This document shows positions 30,915 to 41,552 of a DNA stretch of 64,000 bases, in pieces; position 1 is the first letter of the stretch; each line of letters starts with the position of its first letter. A program made the translations under genes and the position numbers. Location: contig BJOX01000183.1 in assembly GCA_009731375.1 (NCBI GenBank), positions 582,365-646,364 of the forward strand, written 5' to 3'. Origin of the DNA: Paulinella micropora (lineage: Eukaryota > Cercozoa > Imbricatea > Euglyphida). The notes under the pieces were generated by a model that did no database searches, had not been told where the DNA came from, and worked only from the letters and a program-made list of their open reading frames with translations.

Positions 30915-30968
30915 AATGGATGGATGGAGTAATTTTATATAAAAGATAAACTCCAACCATTATATAAA

Positions 30969-31476
30969 ATGAACTACAACAAATATCAGAATGGAAAAAT
31001 CTACAAACTTATCTGTAATAAGACTGGTGAGGTGTATATCGGAAGCACGATTAAAACATTAGAGCAGAGAGCTAAATCTCACACAAATAATTTTAAGCGA
31101 TATAAGGAAGGAAAAACAAATTACACATATTCATATTCAATTATAGAAAGAAATTATTATAGGATTGAATTGATTGAAGCTTTCCCTTGCGATAGTCACC
31201 TTGAATTAGAACAGAGAGAAGGATACTGGATAAGACATACAAAGTGTGTAAACGATAATTTTAAAACTGGTATCACAGTCCCGTGTAATCAAAATAAAAA
31301 TAATATAATAACAATACAAAGAAATTCATAAGGAAAGATTGAGAGTTCATAATCTTAAAAAAGTTGAATGCATTTGCGGAAGAAAGATTGTTCATTCTCA
31401 TAGAAAAAGACATAGACATTCTACATATCATTTAAAATGTGTTATAAGATGTCATAATGAACTAAATCATTTGTAG
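30969..31476 (+). pseudogene. Element 1 GIY-YIG endonuclease, frameshifted before its Zn tail
   Basis: KIYKLICNKTGEVYIGSTIK carries the GIY and YIG boxes; ELIEAFPCDSHLELEQREGYWI holds the catalytic Glu/Asn region. The frame stops at 31331, but another phase continues to a Cys/His cluster, VECICGRKIVHSHRKRH, ending at 31476. Such a zinc tail is common in viral GIY-YIG proteins. It would be a DNA-nicking homing-type enzyme. Confidence 0.8.
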
Positions 31477-31499
31477 AAAAAAAGTAAAATGTTTTATAA

Positions 31500-31786
31500 T
31501 TACAATTGAAGCTGTTTGAATATTTCTTTTTTTAGCTCTGGATAGTTGTCTAGAAATGGTTGCTTTGCAATCCATCTTAAGTATTGGGTATCAAATACGA
31601 TCACATCGGCGACTGTCTTTCCCTTATATTTCCCCACAGGTATTTTTCCTTGTTCTTGAAGTTTCTTGTTTTCTGATTTGCATTCATTAATGTGTCCATC
31701 AATTACTTGCTTATTTCTTGTAAAGTAAATGTTCTGTCTTTGTTGCTGACAGATAGCTGTTCAAATTTTTCACAAAGCTTTTGCAT
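31500..31786 (-). pseudogene. Element 1 exonuclease-X C-terminal-like (DUF3820-type) protein, frameshifted
   Basis: MQKLCEKFEQLSVSNKDRTF stops early. After an indel near 31725 the frame continues GKIPVGKYKGKTVADVIVFD and QYLRWIAKQPFLDNYPELKK. The pattern GKYKGKT..D..YL.W..KQPF is the small domain found at the C-terminus of some DnaQ-type exonucleases and as stand-alone viral proteins. No catalytic exonuclease domain is seen here. Confidence 0.55.
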
Positions 31787-31856
31787 CGATGAGTGTAGAG
31801 TAGTGAGTATATAGTAGGGAGTATAAAAAATAAAAAAATTAAATAGTTAATATAGA

Positions 31857-32579
31857 ATGAGTGAGTGGATAAAGTTTGTAAAGGCTTACTCTGCTAAGCA
31901 TAACATAAGCTACAAGGAGGCATTGAAAAAGGCGAGCAAAGAATACAAACGGCAGAGCTCAGCCAAAGGCGGAGCCGTCGCACGTGTGCGACTAAAAGGC
32001 GGTAGTGCGGAGTTGTCGGAGGATGTCTATTTGTCTTCGTTGGATAGAAAGGGTGCTGACGGATGGAAACCAGTCGCAGGCAAAGAAAAATCAACGGTGT
32101 ATGAAAAAGATTGCAAAGCGATTGTAGCATTTAGGGAAAGTGCGGATAAAAGGGACCTATTAACCGATGTCGCATTGGTGAAGGGTGTATTGAAAAGAAC
32201 ACCAAGATACAAAGAAGAGCAGAAGCTGGTTAATCAAGTCATAAAGAAATATGGTAAAGAAAATGTAGAGCTGACGGGACATTCACTAGGTGGTACAATA
32301 GCAAAAGACTTAAGCAGACAAATGGGGGTGAAGGCCACTACATACAATAAAGGCAGTAACACAAAAGACTTCATTGAAAGAGTGATTGACAGAGTGGCGG
32401 TGAAAGTAAATCCAAAAGGGAAGAGGGCGAAGACTGCGAAGCTAACGACGAACTACCGAACAGCATTTGACCCCGTATCATTGTTAGGGGCGACTGCAGT
32501 AAATACTAAGTTAGTGAAACCAAAAAAAGGAATTCATGCAATAAGAAGCTTTAAGGGTAAAGGTAAAAAAAAATTATAA
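31857..32579 (+). CDS. Element 1 lipase (class 3, GHSLGG), 240 aa, intact
   Basis: Alpha/beta-hydrolase lipase. The N-terminal helix WIKFVKAYSAKHNISYKEAL, with the 'SYKEAL' motif, is shared by many PLV and giant-virus proteins. The nucleophile elbow ELTGHSLGGTIAKDL puts Ser at residue 143. A basic C-terminus follows. It is undamaged. A role in membrane breaching at entry or in virion lipid handling is inference from virion-associated lipases in this virus group. Confidence 0.75.
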   Translation: MSEWIKFVKAYSAKHNISYKEALKKASKEYKRQSSAKGGAVARVRLKGGSAELSEDVYLSSLDRKGADGWKPVAGKEKSTVYEKDCKAIVAFRESADKRDLLTDVALVKGVLKRTPRYKEEQKLVNQVIKKYGKENVELTGHSLGGTIAKDLSRQMGVKATTYNKGSNTKDFIERVIDRVAVKVNPKGKRAKTAKLTTNYRTAFDPVSLLGATAVNTKLVKPKKGIHAIRSFKGKGKKKL

Positions 32580-32599
32580 AGTTTTTATTGCTTTTTCAT

Positions 32600-35500
32600 T
32601 TAGTATAAGTCTACAATACCTATAATATTTCTTTTGGTGTAAGTAAAGCTGAATATTTTTTCTAAGTATTCGCTCGTTATTTTTTTCTGTTGTTTGTCTC
32701 TTGTTATCTTGCTGTTCTCTACTATAACAACTTTACCAGATTTTTCAATTCGTTTAGCAATCAATTTTTCTTCCTGAGACTTAAGCAACTCTAACAATTC
32801 ATTCTTACCGTTCTCAATAAGGTCGCTGTTGTTAATACCAAGTCCGCAACTGATGACACTTAACATATTTGGTAAATTTAATGATTTGTTGTTTTCATAA
32901 TTCATACTAAAACCTTTGACTTTCATACTTGCTTTGCCGTTATCTAAGACATATCCATAACACTTTGGCCCGCCTCCGATAAATGTCATAATCTTTGCTC
33001 CGTGTAGTTCGTCTGTCCATTCACCTAACAACTTACCAGTTTTCACATCTGTTTCGCCCTTCGTTAAGTCTGTTGTGTATATTACACTGTCAGTATCGTG
33101 GTATAGAATTCGGTTGCCTAGTTTGTCCATCATCTCATATAGTCTAATCCTCGCGTGGCAAGTAGTAAATAAAGCAACTACAATATTTGTTTTCACGGGG
33201 TCACTTACCGCATCTTGTTTAAGGTCATAACTCGCTTCTATTATTTTGTCGTTAATAATGTTTATGTTTATGTTATCGACCGACTTGTCGCTCATTAACT
33301 TGTATAAGGTATCTTTGTCTTTTATCATTTTGTTTTGAGTTTTGCTTTGCTTTTCGCCAAACTTGCCCCACAACGAGTTTCAGCACAACTTAGCAACAGC
33401 TCGCCGTCCTGGGTTTTCTTCTATTTTGCTTTCGTCCATCTTAATACCCATCCTGACTTCCATACTGTCAATGTAGTTTCTTTTTTGTTCCTGTGTAATA
33501 CAGCCATCAGGATATCCGCTTGACTCTTGCTTAACCTTTAAGAAAGTTTTTATGTAATCTTTGAACAGGCTACTGCTCTGCTCCTTCCAATGCCATACCT
33601 CATATACCTTAATTAGCTTGTAGCCTTTGTCTAAGGCCTTGTAAATTTCGGGTGTTGCCCAAGTGCCAGTTATTGCTGTGTAATACAGCCATCAGGATAT
33701 CCGCTTGACTCTTGCTTAACCTTTAAGAAAGTTTTATGTAATCTTTGAACAGGCTACTGCTCTGCTCCTTCCAATGCCATACCTCATATACCTTAATTAG
33801 CTTGTAGCCTTTGTCTAAGGCCTTGTAAATTTTGGGTGTTGCCCAAGTGCCAGTTATTGCTCGCTCGTTATCGGTGTGCTTACATTCATCCTTTTGTTCA
33901 GTCATTCCGCACTTGTCGCATAAGTAATACATTAGTTTTCCTCTATCCACCTTAGGTAAAACGGGATGGAGTAATTTTCTAGGAGGTAGCATCTTAACCT
34001 TAGCCACTCCGAAATATTCTCTGTTTATGATTTTGTTTTTCATATCTTTTCTGTCGTCATCGTTACTGGGTCTAATGATTTCGTGGTGCCCGCTAGGGTA
34101 AAGGTCGTAAAACATAACGGTAGGATACAGAGAGCATATGTCAACGTATTTCGCGTATTCATCGTTGTGTTGTGATTTTCAATACAATGTTAGAGCATCC
34201 GTTCTACCACCAAACATTGCTTCTCGCGGGTCAAGTCCTTCTGTAATTCGTTCATTAGTATCTTCCGCTAGGCTTTCACTTGTTTTCATTCATCTCCATT
34301 CACATTCCCAGATAGATACTAGTTTGCTGACTTGTTTGCTCAGTTCTTTTTCTCGTCTCATTGTTGCCTTGTATAGTTCGCCCATCGTCTTATTCTTTTT
34401 AGTGTTAATGCTATTGCCATTGAAGCACTTTGGGCATCCGTGCCAGAGACATCAGTGAAATTCGTAAGCGGTTTTTGTCTTTTCATCCCAGCCATGTACA
34501 TACGCATTTGATTGGCCTAAGTTTAACAACTTTTCACCACCATTGAATGCGTGTTTGATATCAGTTTGGTCTAACCTGCTTCTGTAAGCTATCCATTCAA
34601 CACAAGCCCGAGAGGTAATCCTGTTTTGCTTTTCCGCCTTCAACACAGCAATTGAATTCTCTGGCATAAACTTAGCACGATCCAAAGCCATAACACAACT
34701 CGCAATAGTTGTATATTGAAACGGGTCAATACCGAATTCTAGAAACTGCTTTCTAAAATCCATACAACCCCTTCTCAATATATCAACATCGCTATGACAG
34801 TATTCTGCGATTTCCTTCCGCATATCAAATGTGTTGTTTTTTTTTTTGCTTTCATACCATTCTAAGAATTCCGCTCTTTTCTTATCTTTCATCGTGTCGT
34901 AGCCGTAGTGCTTTTTATGAGGCATCACACCAACATAATTCTTATTCTTATCAGTGTTGAAGAAGTGAGGGAAAAAGCCCTTTTTAAGTTCCTTCAATCC
35001 GAATGTTTTAGGAAAGTCTGACAACTGCATCGTGAGGAAACTATCAATGAAGCGGTATTTCTTCAAAGTCATCATCATAATCTTACCGCCCTGATATATG
35101 ACGAATGGTGCCTGCCCGTTATCTACCAACCATTTAAGAATAAACTGACAGTCATAACCGCGACTGTTATGAGCAATGAATGTAAAGTCGTTGTGCTTAG
35201 ATTCAAAAGCCCACTTACAGAAATCATCAATGTTCTTATGGATAACTGGTGGTTCCTTCGCATCGTAATACTGACTTTCCGCATGATTAACAATGTGCTC
35301 ACCAGTATCCTGTGTCGCTTCAAAGTCAAAGAATATGTATTTCTCTGAAAAAAGGTAATATGTCTTTGTTCAAGATTTCGCATTGGTGTTCAAGTGGCAT
35401 CAGTTCCTTACAATTACGACATTTCGCATATCCGCATTTGTGTTAGTCCTTTCTCCTGTAATTAAGTCCGCACGAAAGACATTTCGCTTTGAGATCGCAA

Positions 35501-36783
35501 TTCGTCTTCTTGTGGTTGTTGAAACATGCAGTGTTTGGAAACATTACACGAATAGCAATCAGTCCAATTGCTTTTATCGTTAATACCCTTGCAGTCTTTG
35601 GTTTCGCAGATATTACATTTAGCTTCGCAGGCATGTCTTTCCATATAGCCCCTTAAACATAACTCACAGAAAAATTCTTTTTTCCTACCATAGACTTCAT
35701 ATTGGTTAAGGCATCGTAGTGCTTCTCTGTCTTAAGTATTTAAAGGTTCGTAAGTCGCTCGCCCTTTTCATTAAGCAGGTCAGTCTTATAAACAATCTTG
35801 TCAGGGAATTCAACAATAACCAGATTGTATTTAATGTGGATAGCAAATGTATTGATTTCAGGAATATCGCACACATCCTGAATGACTTTCGCTTCTTCGT
35901 GCAACTTAATAGCCATCTCCTCCTGTATCTTTCTGCCTTTCATAATCTGTGAGTATTTTGTATGTTTTTCAATTTTTTCTTTTACTACAACAATTGCTCT
36001 GGCTAAGCATATGTTGTCTGTATTATTAATTTGAATTACTCCTCTCTTTTTATATACATCCAATTTATTAATTACTTGAAGCCTCGTTCCACCCGTTTGC
36101 ATTTCAACAGATTTCAAAACGAATCTAAACTTATCCATATTAGTTCCCTTTTCGTCTGTATAAATGCTTTCGTTGCTTTGAAATAATGCTGAAAGTCTTT
36201 CTAAAACATCGCTAACAGAAATCTCGTTAAGCTTTTTCAACTTTGTAGGTACTGCCCCATAGTAATCTACAAACTTGATGCTTACATTAACCATACTACC
36301 TTGTCTCTGTCTTTTGATAAAGTCGTTCAGGATTATCTCAATAAACTGTAGAATATCATTCATACTGAAAGAAGTGAAGTTGCCAGTAAGCCTAACCCAA
36401 TACTGGCTTTCATTAACACCCAGAATGTGCTTCTTTCTATCAACATGTTTGATTTCGTAGTTCGCATACCGCATCAGGTCTTTTACCTTTTCTTTTTTTT
36501 CTCTCACTTTCGCTTCAAACTGTGGAGGTAATGGTGGTGCTACTGGAATACATTGTTTCTGTTCCTCAACACCTCTTACTCTGTTCAAGTAATTTTGGGC
36601 CGTTGTTGTATCCACCTTATACTTTCTCGTCTTCGGTATTATATACAGCACATCTTGACCCCTTACCGTTTTGATTTCATAATTAATTTTTTTCCCTAAA
36701 TTTGTCCAACCTATACGTCTTACCGTTGTAAGTGTGTGTCTCCATCGTTGGTCAGTGTATATGTAGGAAAATATTTTTTTCAA
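32600..36783 (-). pseudogene. Element 1 Polinton-type (protein-primed) DNA polymerase B
   Basis: Family B polymerase in at least five phases, N to C: an N-terminal ~347 aa (36783-35740). Then the exonuclease region with YIFFDFEATQDTGEH (ExoI), FIAHNSRGYDCQFIL (ExoII) and YCHSDVDIL (ExoIII) at 35400-34450. Then motif A YVDICSLYPTVMFYD near 34110, a WGKFGEKQ motif-B region near 33370 and motif C ILYHDTDSVIYT near 33100. A 185-bp tandem duplication (33491-33675 / 33676-33859) and several indels break it. It would replicate the linear element from a terminal protein; the priming mode is inferred from family. Expected length ~1,390 aa agrees with the span. Confidence 0.85.
33491..33859. repeat. 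185-bp tandem duplication within the polymerase gene
   Basis: Copies 33491-33675 and 33676-33859 are nearly identical; they differ in one T-run length and one C/T change. 185 is not a multiple of three, so the duplication breaks the frame. It could be a replication error in the element or an assembly artefact. Confidence 0.85.
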
Positions 36784-36799
36784 AAATAAAAATTAATTA

Positions 36800-36935
36800 T
36801 CTCAATTGTCTGCCCCGCCGTGGTCCGCTGTGTGCCCCCGTGTCTATATATAAGGGGGGCCCTGTGTTTAGATGAAAATTAGGGCGGGGCGGGCGGTGCG
36901 GGAGGGGCGGGCGAGACTGGCGGTGCCGAAAAAAA
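36800..36935. promoter_or_regulatory. GC-rich island with TATATATAAGG upstream of the polymerase
   Basis: About 130 bases of GC-rich sequence (GGGCGGGGCGGGCGG) within the AT-rich element, with TATATATAAG at 36845-36854. It sits between the polymerase start and the end of the zinc-finger gene, both on the - strand. It is the only such island in the element apart from the termini, so it may be a promoter or replication signal. Confidence 0.45.
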
Positions 36936-37027
36936 AATATTATTATTATATTGAAATGAGTCCGCAATGACAGTTATGTTCGCGATAATGACAGAAATCA
37001 CACTAGTCGTCACTGTCTCGTCTTTTA

Positions 37028-37641
37028 TTAATATTTTGTATCATTCTTTCCCATTCTTCTTTTTTTCTTCTTTTCTTCTTGTTTTTCAATAAATCTTTTA
37101 TGTTTTTTTGAGCTGAAATGAATCCGCTTTCGGTGTTCAGCGATATCAATTTCAGAACCACAATCACATTTGTATATCGTCGTTTGTTTTCTGTCATCGT
37201 GTGCCTCTTGTTTGTTCCCCTGTGTATCCTTATATATTACCCCTTCGTTTTGTTTAGAATAATTTTTTTCTGTGTGAATTTTTGATTTCATATGCCTTGC
37301 TTTGCTACTTCTATTGATTTCAACTCCGCATTCACACTTGAATGTTTTATTCTTCCAATTTCTTTTCTTTTCTTTTTTGATTTCTTTTGTTTCCTTATCA
37401 TAATTAACTTTCCATTCATCATACTTTGGTTTTACTTTTTCCTCGTGGTATTTCTTTGCTTCTTCCATTGCTTGTTTTTGTGTTCTTCGTTTTCCAATAG
37501 TAAAACTCTTAAACATCGTTTACCTCCTTCTCTCCATTGAACTTTTACCATCGGCCTCTTTTCGTTATTCTTTATCATAAAACATCCTTTTGAAATCGTA
37601 AACCTGCGACTTGCCTTTTTTTCAGTGTCGTCGTTTGTCAT
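37028..37641 (-). pseudogene. Element 1 double zinc-finger protein, one frame break
   Basis: The frame from 37641 (MTNDDTEKKASRRFTISKG..QWREGGKRCL) loses phase near 37515, and the next frame (FTIGKRRTQKQAMEEAKKYH) runs to 37028. Two Cys-x-Cys/His-x-His units are visible: FKCECGVEINRSSKARHM and YKCDCGSEIDIAEHRKRIH. These resemble the zinc tails of viral GIY-YIG nucleases, such as the one at 31400. It is the last gene before the right terminus; probably nucleic-acid binding. Confidence 0.65.
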
Positions 37642-37691
37642 CCTGTATGTGTCTTTATATTTTAACTATATTATTTTAAATATTAATATTT

Positions 37692-37787
37692 GTTGCCATT
37701 TTGTCCCGGCGGGCCGGCCGGTGTGTGTCTCTGGGGGCGGGGGGATGTGTATTGAAAAAGTGTCTTGTAGTGGCACCCTATACTACT
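37692..37787 (-). repeat. Element 1 right terminal inverted repeat
   Basis: Reverse complement of 17226-17320, ending CCCTATACTACT. There are about three differences in a G-rich stretch, one of them a length change. Confidence 0.93.
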
Positions 37788-37793
37788 CATCGG
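37788..37793. repeat. Target-site duplication, right copy (CATCGG)
   Basis: Matches 17220-17225. Confidence 0.9.
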
Positions 37794-38240
37794 GGGTAAC
37801 GACCTACCCAGACCGGCTGTTCATAAATATGTAGAGATTGCCAGGCTCAGGGAAGAAAACAAGGCCCTACGTGAACGCTTGGCTGCTCTTCCCCAGGCCA
37901 AGTCATCTGGGCACAAGAGAATTGAGGAAGACCTCATTCTTTTTTGCAGGGGAAAGGTTCCGAACCTTGGTTGCAAGCCTCTGCGAGTTTTGGTGAATTG
38001 CTTCGAGAAGGTGGCAAAAATCGTTTTTACCTACCAAGGCCAACGCAATGTTGCGCTTGTCAAACTTGTAAACGAGCGGATTAGAAAGGCAGTGACAGAC
38101 AGCCAGCCCAACGTTCCTGTGTCATTGACCATCCGTGCTGAGCTGATGAAAGCAACAAAGAACAACTTCACTTTCGGAGTTCACGTATCGTTTCCAACCA
38201 AGGAAGAGGCACGTCTTGTCAAGGAGGTTGCTCTCTCTCT
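37794..38240 (+). pseudogene. 3' part of the ORF interrupted by element 1
   Basis: In phase with the left half across the insertion, it reads GNDLPRPAVHKYVEIARLRE, then a short leucine heptad (ENKALRERLAAL), KRIEEDLILFCRGK, VNCFEKVAKIVFTYQGQRN and FGVHVSFPTKEEARLV, and then enters a CT repeat at 38232. Not recognised; the coiled-coil start suggests a multimeric protein. No other damage is visible in this half. It may belong to an older mobile element, since retroelement ORFs surround it. Confidence 0.5.
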
Positions 38241-38533
38241 CTCTCTCTGTACATGTGTATGTATATATATATGTATTTATTTTTGTAACTTGGCTTGTCT
38301 ACCTATCTTTCTTTCTGTATGTTTATTTACTTAGCTGATCGAAGGCGCTGCAAAACGATAGATTCATCTGATAGAAATGCAAAGTTTTCTTGCTGCGAAA
38401 GGTAAAGCGCGACCACCTGTCATTCTTACTTATAAAGAAAAAGTAAAAAAAAAAAAATGTTCAGTAATTTTACGAACAACAATCAGCTAAAGGAAATATA
38501 GTTGAAGACTGTGTTCAGAATTTTTCAGAGTAT

Positions 38534-38956
38534 GTGAAGATAGGAGATGAACAAGAAAATCAGAAAGCGCAGAAAAAGCACTCAGCTCTCTCGCAAGCTC
38601 TGAACTCAAGGGAAAAATCAACTTCTGACTCTGCTGAACCTGGTTTGAGAGCTCAATCTCACCAGGAACATAGAACAGAAATTGATCTTTTCCTAGTAGG
38701 TAAGGCTGTAGAAGTTATACAGACTAGATTAGGTAGAACAGTTCGTAAGGTTGTTAGTTTATTAACGGAAGTAAGGAAGCCACCTAGTAAGAAACAAAAG
38801 TTAGTCCAGGCGCAAATTAACCTTAATCTTCCTGTAAAGCAGGCAGTGCCAAGTCAAAAAGCGACTCGAAATCAGATCATGAGGATGCTGATATCACTCA
38901 CATATGTTTTTTTAAACATCAAAAAAAAGTTAAGTGCGCTGCTGAATCGATTTTAA
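38534..38956 (+). CDS. Unrecognised basic ORF, 140 aa
   Basis: Contains AEPGLRAQSHQEHRTEIDLF, VEVIQTRLGRTVRKVVSLLT and KPPSKKQKLVQAQINL. Ser/Gln/Lys-rich. It may be a further piece of the interrupted ORF or a gag-like protein. No family recognised; coding status is uncertain. Confidence 0.3.
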   Translation: MKIGDEQENQKAQKKHSALSQALNSREKSTSDSAEPGLRAQSHQEHRTEIDLFLVGKAVEVIQTRLGRTVRKVVSLLTEVRKPPSKKQKLVQAQINLNLPVKQAVPSQKATRNQIMRMLISLTYVFLNIKKKLSALLNRF

Positions 38957-39134
38957 TTGAATTGTATGTTATTAAAGTTTGCATGTTCCTTATTAAACTA
39001 CTTCAATTAGCTTGAAAAATTTTAGCAGTTTTAATGAACGACGTCAGCAAAGTTGTTTGTTCAGGGGTTTTGCGTTGCGTCACATTTGTCCACAAATTGC
39101 TACATTCCATCCGGGCCGTCTTCACAGAATGAGT

Positions 39135-39138
39135 ATTT

Positions 39139-39191
<53 letters not shown>

Positions 39192-39192
39192 G
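39135..39192. repeat. (GTT)n microsatellite
   Basis: About 19 GTT units. Confidence 0.9.
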
Positions 39193-39324
39193 AGAGCAAA
39201 GTCTGTTTGTGTGCTTTTGACTTGTGTTTTTATTGTGTCTACTTTACTAATTCAAATGTTTTTGTACATTCTGGCTTTCCACACCATAGTATTACCATAG
39301 GGTTCCCTACCAATTTTTTGTTTT

Positions 39325-39784
39325 GTGCCTGCAAAATTGCATGTGTTTAAGGAACGTTGCGTGCACCATCCGGACCAAAAAGCTTTTCTCGCTGTGGACC
39401 AGACTATGTTGAAGCCAGGAATCCCGGGCCACCACCCTCCAAAAAAGTTGTTTGACGGACTAAAAAAGCTGGAGGTTAATTTCGGCGGCGGTATTAATTT
39501 TTCCATGTCTCACGACCATCCTACTAAATATCTTTTCGTCGATTGGTCCAACTTCACAAAAAACGCCGATCTTGATTGCACACAGTTGCTTTTCATGGTT
39601 TGGGCAATGTTGCGTCCGACCTCTGAGTTTGCAGTCGCCCGGGCCACCACGCTGCGAATACATGTGGACATATAACACAGCTGCCGAAAACAAAAAATCA
39701 ATGGGTGTTCTGTTTTGCTGGCTGGTTGCTGCTTCTGGCTTTATTAAAAAAGGTAATGTCACCTGTGCTCGCTTGCAACAATAA
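39325..39784 (+). pseudogene. Unrecognised ORF fragments
   Basis: Frame 1 reads KAFLAVDQTMLKPGIPGHHP, KKLEVNFGGGINFSMSHDHP and LLFMVWAMLRPTSEFAVARA. An overlapping frame continues ENKKSMGVLFCWLVAASGFI. 'RPTSE' recalls the first catalytic Arg region of tyrosine recombinases, and a DIRS-like RT lies on the other side of element 1, but the other catalytic residues are not visible, so I leave it unassigned. Confidence 0.3.
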
Positions 39785-40092
39785 ATTTAGATGTTGAAAT
39801 TTTTAGGTGGTTTTGACTTTTTGCCTGTTGGTCACACGGGAAATGAGATGGACGGCTCAGTATTTAAAGATGTGAAGGAAAAAAGCAAGGTCACTGATAT
39901 CACTTGTCTATATGGCATTTTTTGAGTAGCGCAGGCGGGTCTGACAAACCTAATGAACTTATCTTTTTGAAAACAGTTTGTGACTTTCGTTCCTTCTTTC
40001 AGCCTTATTTGCTTGGTGTGCAAAGAACCATGTATGATAGGTATTTTGAGATCAAGCTGTAGACAGCGAGTTCGAGCGCAAGCTTCAAGCTG

Positions 40093-40473
40093 TTGAAAGC
40101 GATTTTCAGCGCAAGCTCAAGGAACAGAAAGAGGAATTGGAAAGAAGGTCAGAAAAAGAGAAATTTTTTTGAACTTGAGAACCAATTGCAAATGGATACC
40201 AAAGCTAGTACCAAAAGCCCCAGCGCAGCAAAATCAGCCAAGCCAGCCACGCAGCAGCAGCCGCCGCCGGCGTCCTCGACGACACGTGCACCGCCGTCAT
40301 CTTTGCCCCCGCCCCAGTCTTTTGCGTCTCCTTTGCAAGCTGCAAAATCGAATATGAGTAAACCATTTTCGCAGCGGTTAGGTCTTCCCGATCGCAAACG
40401 AACGCTTCCTTTTCGTCCAGATTTACGTCAGGACAACTTTTCAATAGAAATCCCAGTTCGAAAAAAACAATAA
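40093..40473 (+). CDS. Pro/Gln/Ser-rich ORF ending RPDLRQDNFSIEIP
   Basis: A coiled-coil lead-in just upstream, in another phase (FERKLQAVESDFQRKLKEQK), joins a disordered region (KSAKPATQQQPPPASSTTRA) and a basic tail. A diverged copy of the tail, FPRSDLRQDKISFPIP, is found about 350 bases downstream. Probably a transposon or viral accessory protein; no family recognised. Confidence 0.35.
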   Translation: MKAIFSASSRNRKRNWKEGQKKRNFFELENQLQMDTKASTKSPSAAKSAKPATQQQPPPASSTTRAPPSSLPPPQSFASPLQAAKSNMSKPFSQRLGLPDRKRTLPFRPDLRQDNFSIEIPVRKKQ

Positions 40474-41291
40474 AAAAATAATCATATTATAAAATAATAA
40501 ATAATTCATATAAATATTCTTGCCTCTCTTTCAACTTCCATTTTTCTGTTTGATTTTATCTTTTACAATATTTGTTTTTTTCTTTTATTTCAACGCTTCA
40601 GAGTTTTGTTGTCTGCCTTAAGGCTTTGTATCTCTTTTATACAGCACCTGAGAATGACAACAGTCAAGTATCACATCACCACCCAAGTTTGGCATCACCG
40701 AAAATGCACGCCAAGCCGCCTGATGTTTCTCATAATACCGACAAATCAATATCCTTCTCCAACAGCATCGCATTTTTCCTCGTTCTGACTTGCGACAGGA
40801 TAAGATTTCATTCCCGATTCCCACAGTTCCTGCCAAAAGGAGAAAACTTGAAAGTATTGGCATGTCAGTTTAAGACAATACTGATTTTTTCACATCGTTT
40901 TTTGCTAGTCAATAATCGATCTGTTCTTTCCTTTTTTTTCTTTGTACATCAATTCAATTAGAATAATACTTGTTTTAAGTTTTACGAGCGATTTTGTACA
41001 CAATATGTTTTTCAGTAATCATGTCGGACTGAGCGTATGAAATTACCCAGACCAGGTCTAGCTATCTTTTTGAAGTCAGATATCGAACTCTATAAGTCTT
41101 AATAATACCTTAAATATTGCTTGAAAAATAGTGATTATTAATCAAAATAATTAAAATATTAATAATAGTTAGATAGAATTACGGCACACCAAGCATGAAA
41201 CTTAGTTCATCAAGGGTGAAACTTTACCTTGGTCAAGGTAAAATTTTTCCCAATTACGGCTTTACACTCCTCCTTGAGCTCCTCGTTGGCA

Positions 41292-41294
41292 TAC

Positions 41295-41325
<31 letters not shown>

Positions 41326-41469
41326 AAGAAGAAGAAGAAGAAGAAGAAGAAGAAGAAGAAGAAGAAGAAGAAGAAGAAGAAGAGGAGGAGGAGGAGGAGG
41401 AAGAAGAGGAAGAGGAAGAGGAAGAGGAAGAGGAAGAAGAAGAAGAAGAAGAAGAAGAAGAAGAAGAAG

Positions 41470-41501
<32 letters not shown>

Positions 41502-41552
41502 GAAGAAGAAGAAGAAGAAGAAGAAGAAGAAGAAGAAGAAGAAGAAGAAGAA
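41292..41552. repeat. (AAG)n / (GAGGAA)n microsatellite
   Basis: Pure and interrupted AAG/AGG repeats over ~260 bases. The long arginine frame through it is an artefact. Confidence 0.95.

Larger units (their letters stand above)
17226..37787. mobile_element. Element 1: complete 20.56-kb Polinton/PLV provirus
   Basis: Bounded by ~95-bp terminal inverted repeats and a 6-bp target duplication. AT-rich against GC-richer flanks. It contains the Polinton core (retroviral-type integrase, packaging ATPase, adenain-like protease, PolB, capsid proteins) plus fibre, GIY-YIG nuclease, lipase and zinc-finger genes. Coding runs mainly + from 20.5 to 32.6 kb, and the polymerase is on the - strand at the right end. 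At least a dozen frameshifts, several stops, a tandem duplication and a capsid deletion make it defective, unless many are assembly errors. Confidence 0.92.

Noticed and set aside
39325-39675. DIRS tyrosine recombinase belonging to the RT at 15.8 kb
   Set aside because: Only an RPTSE-like stretch fits; the HxxR and Tyr regions are not visible.
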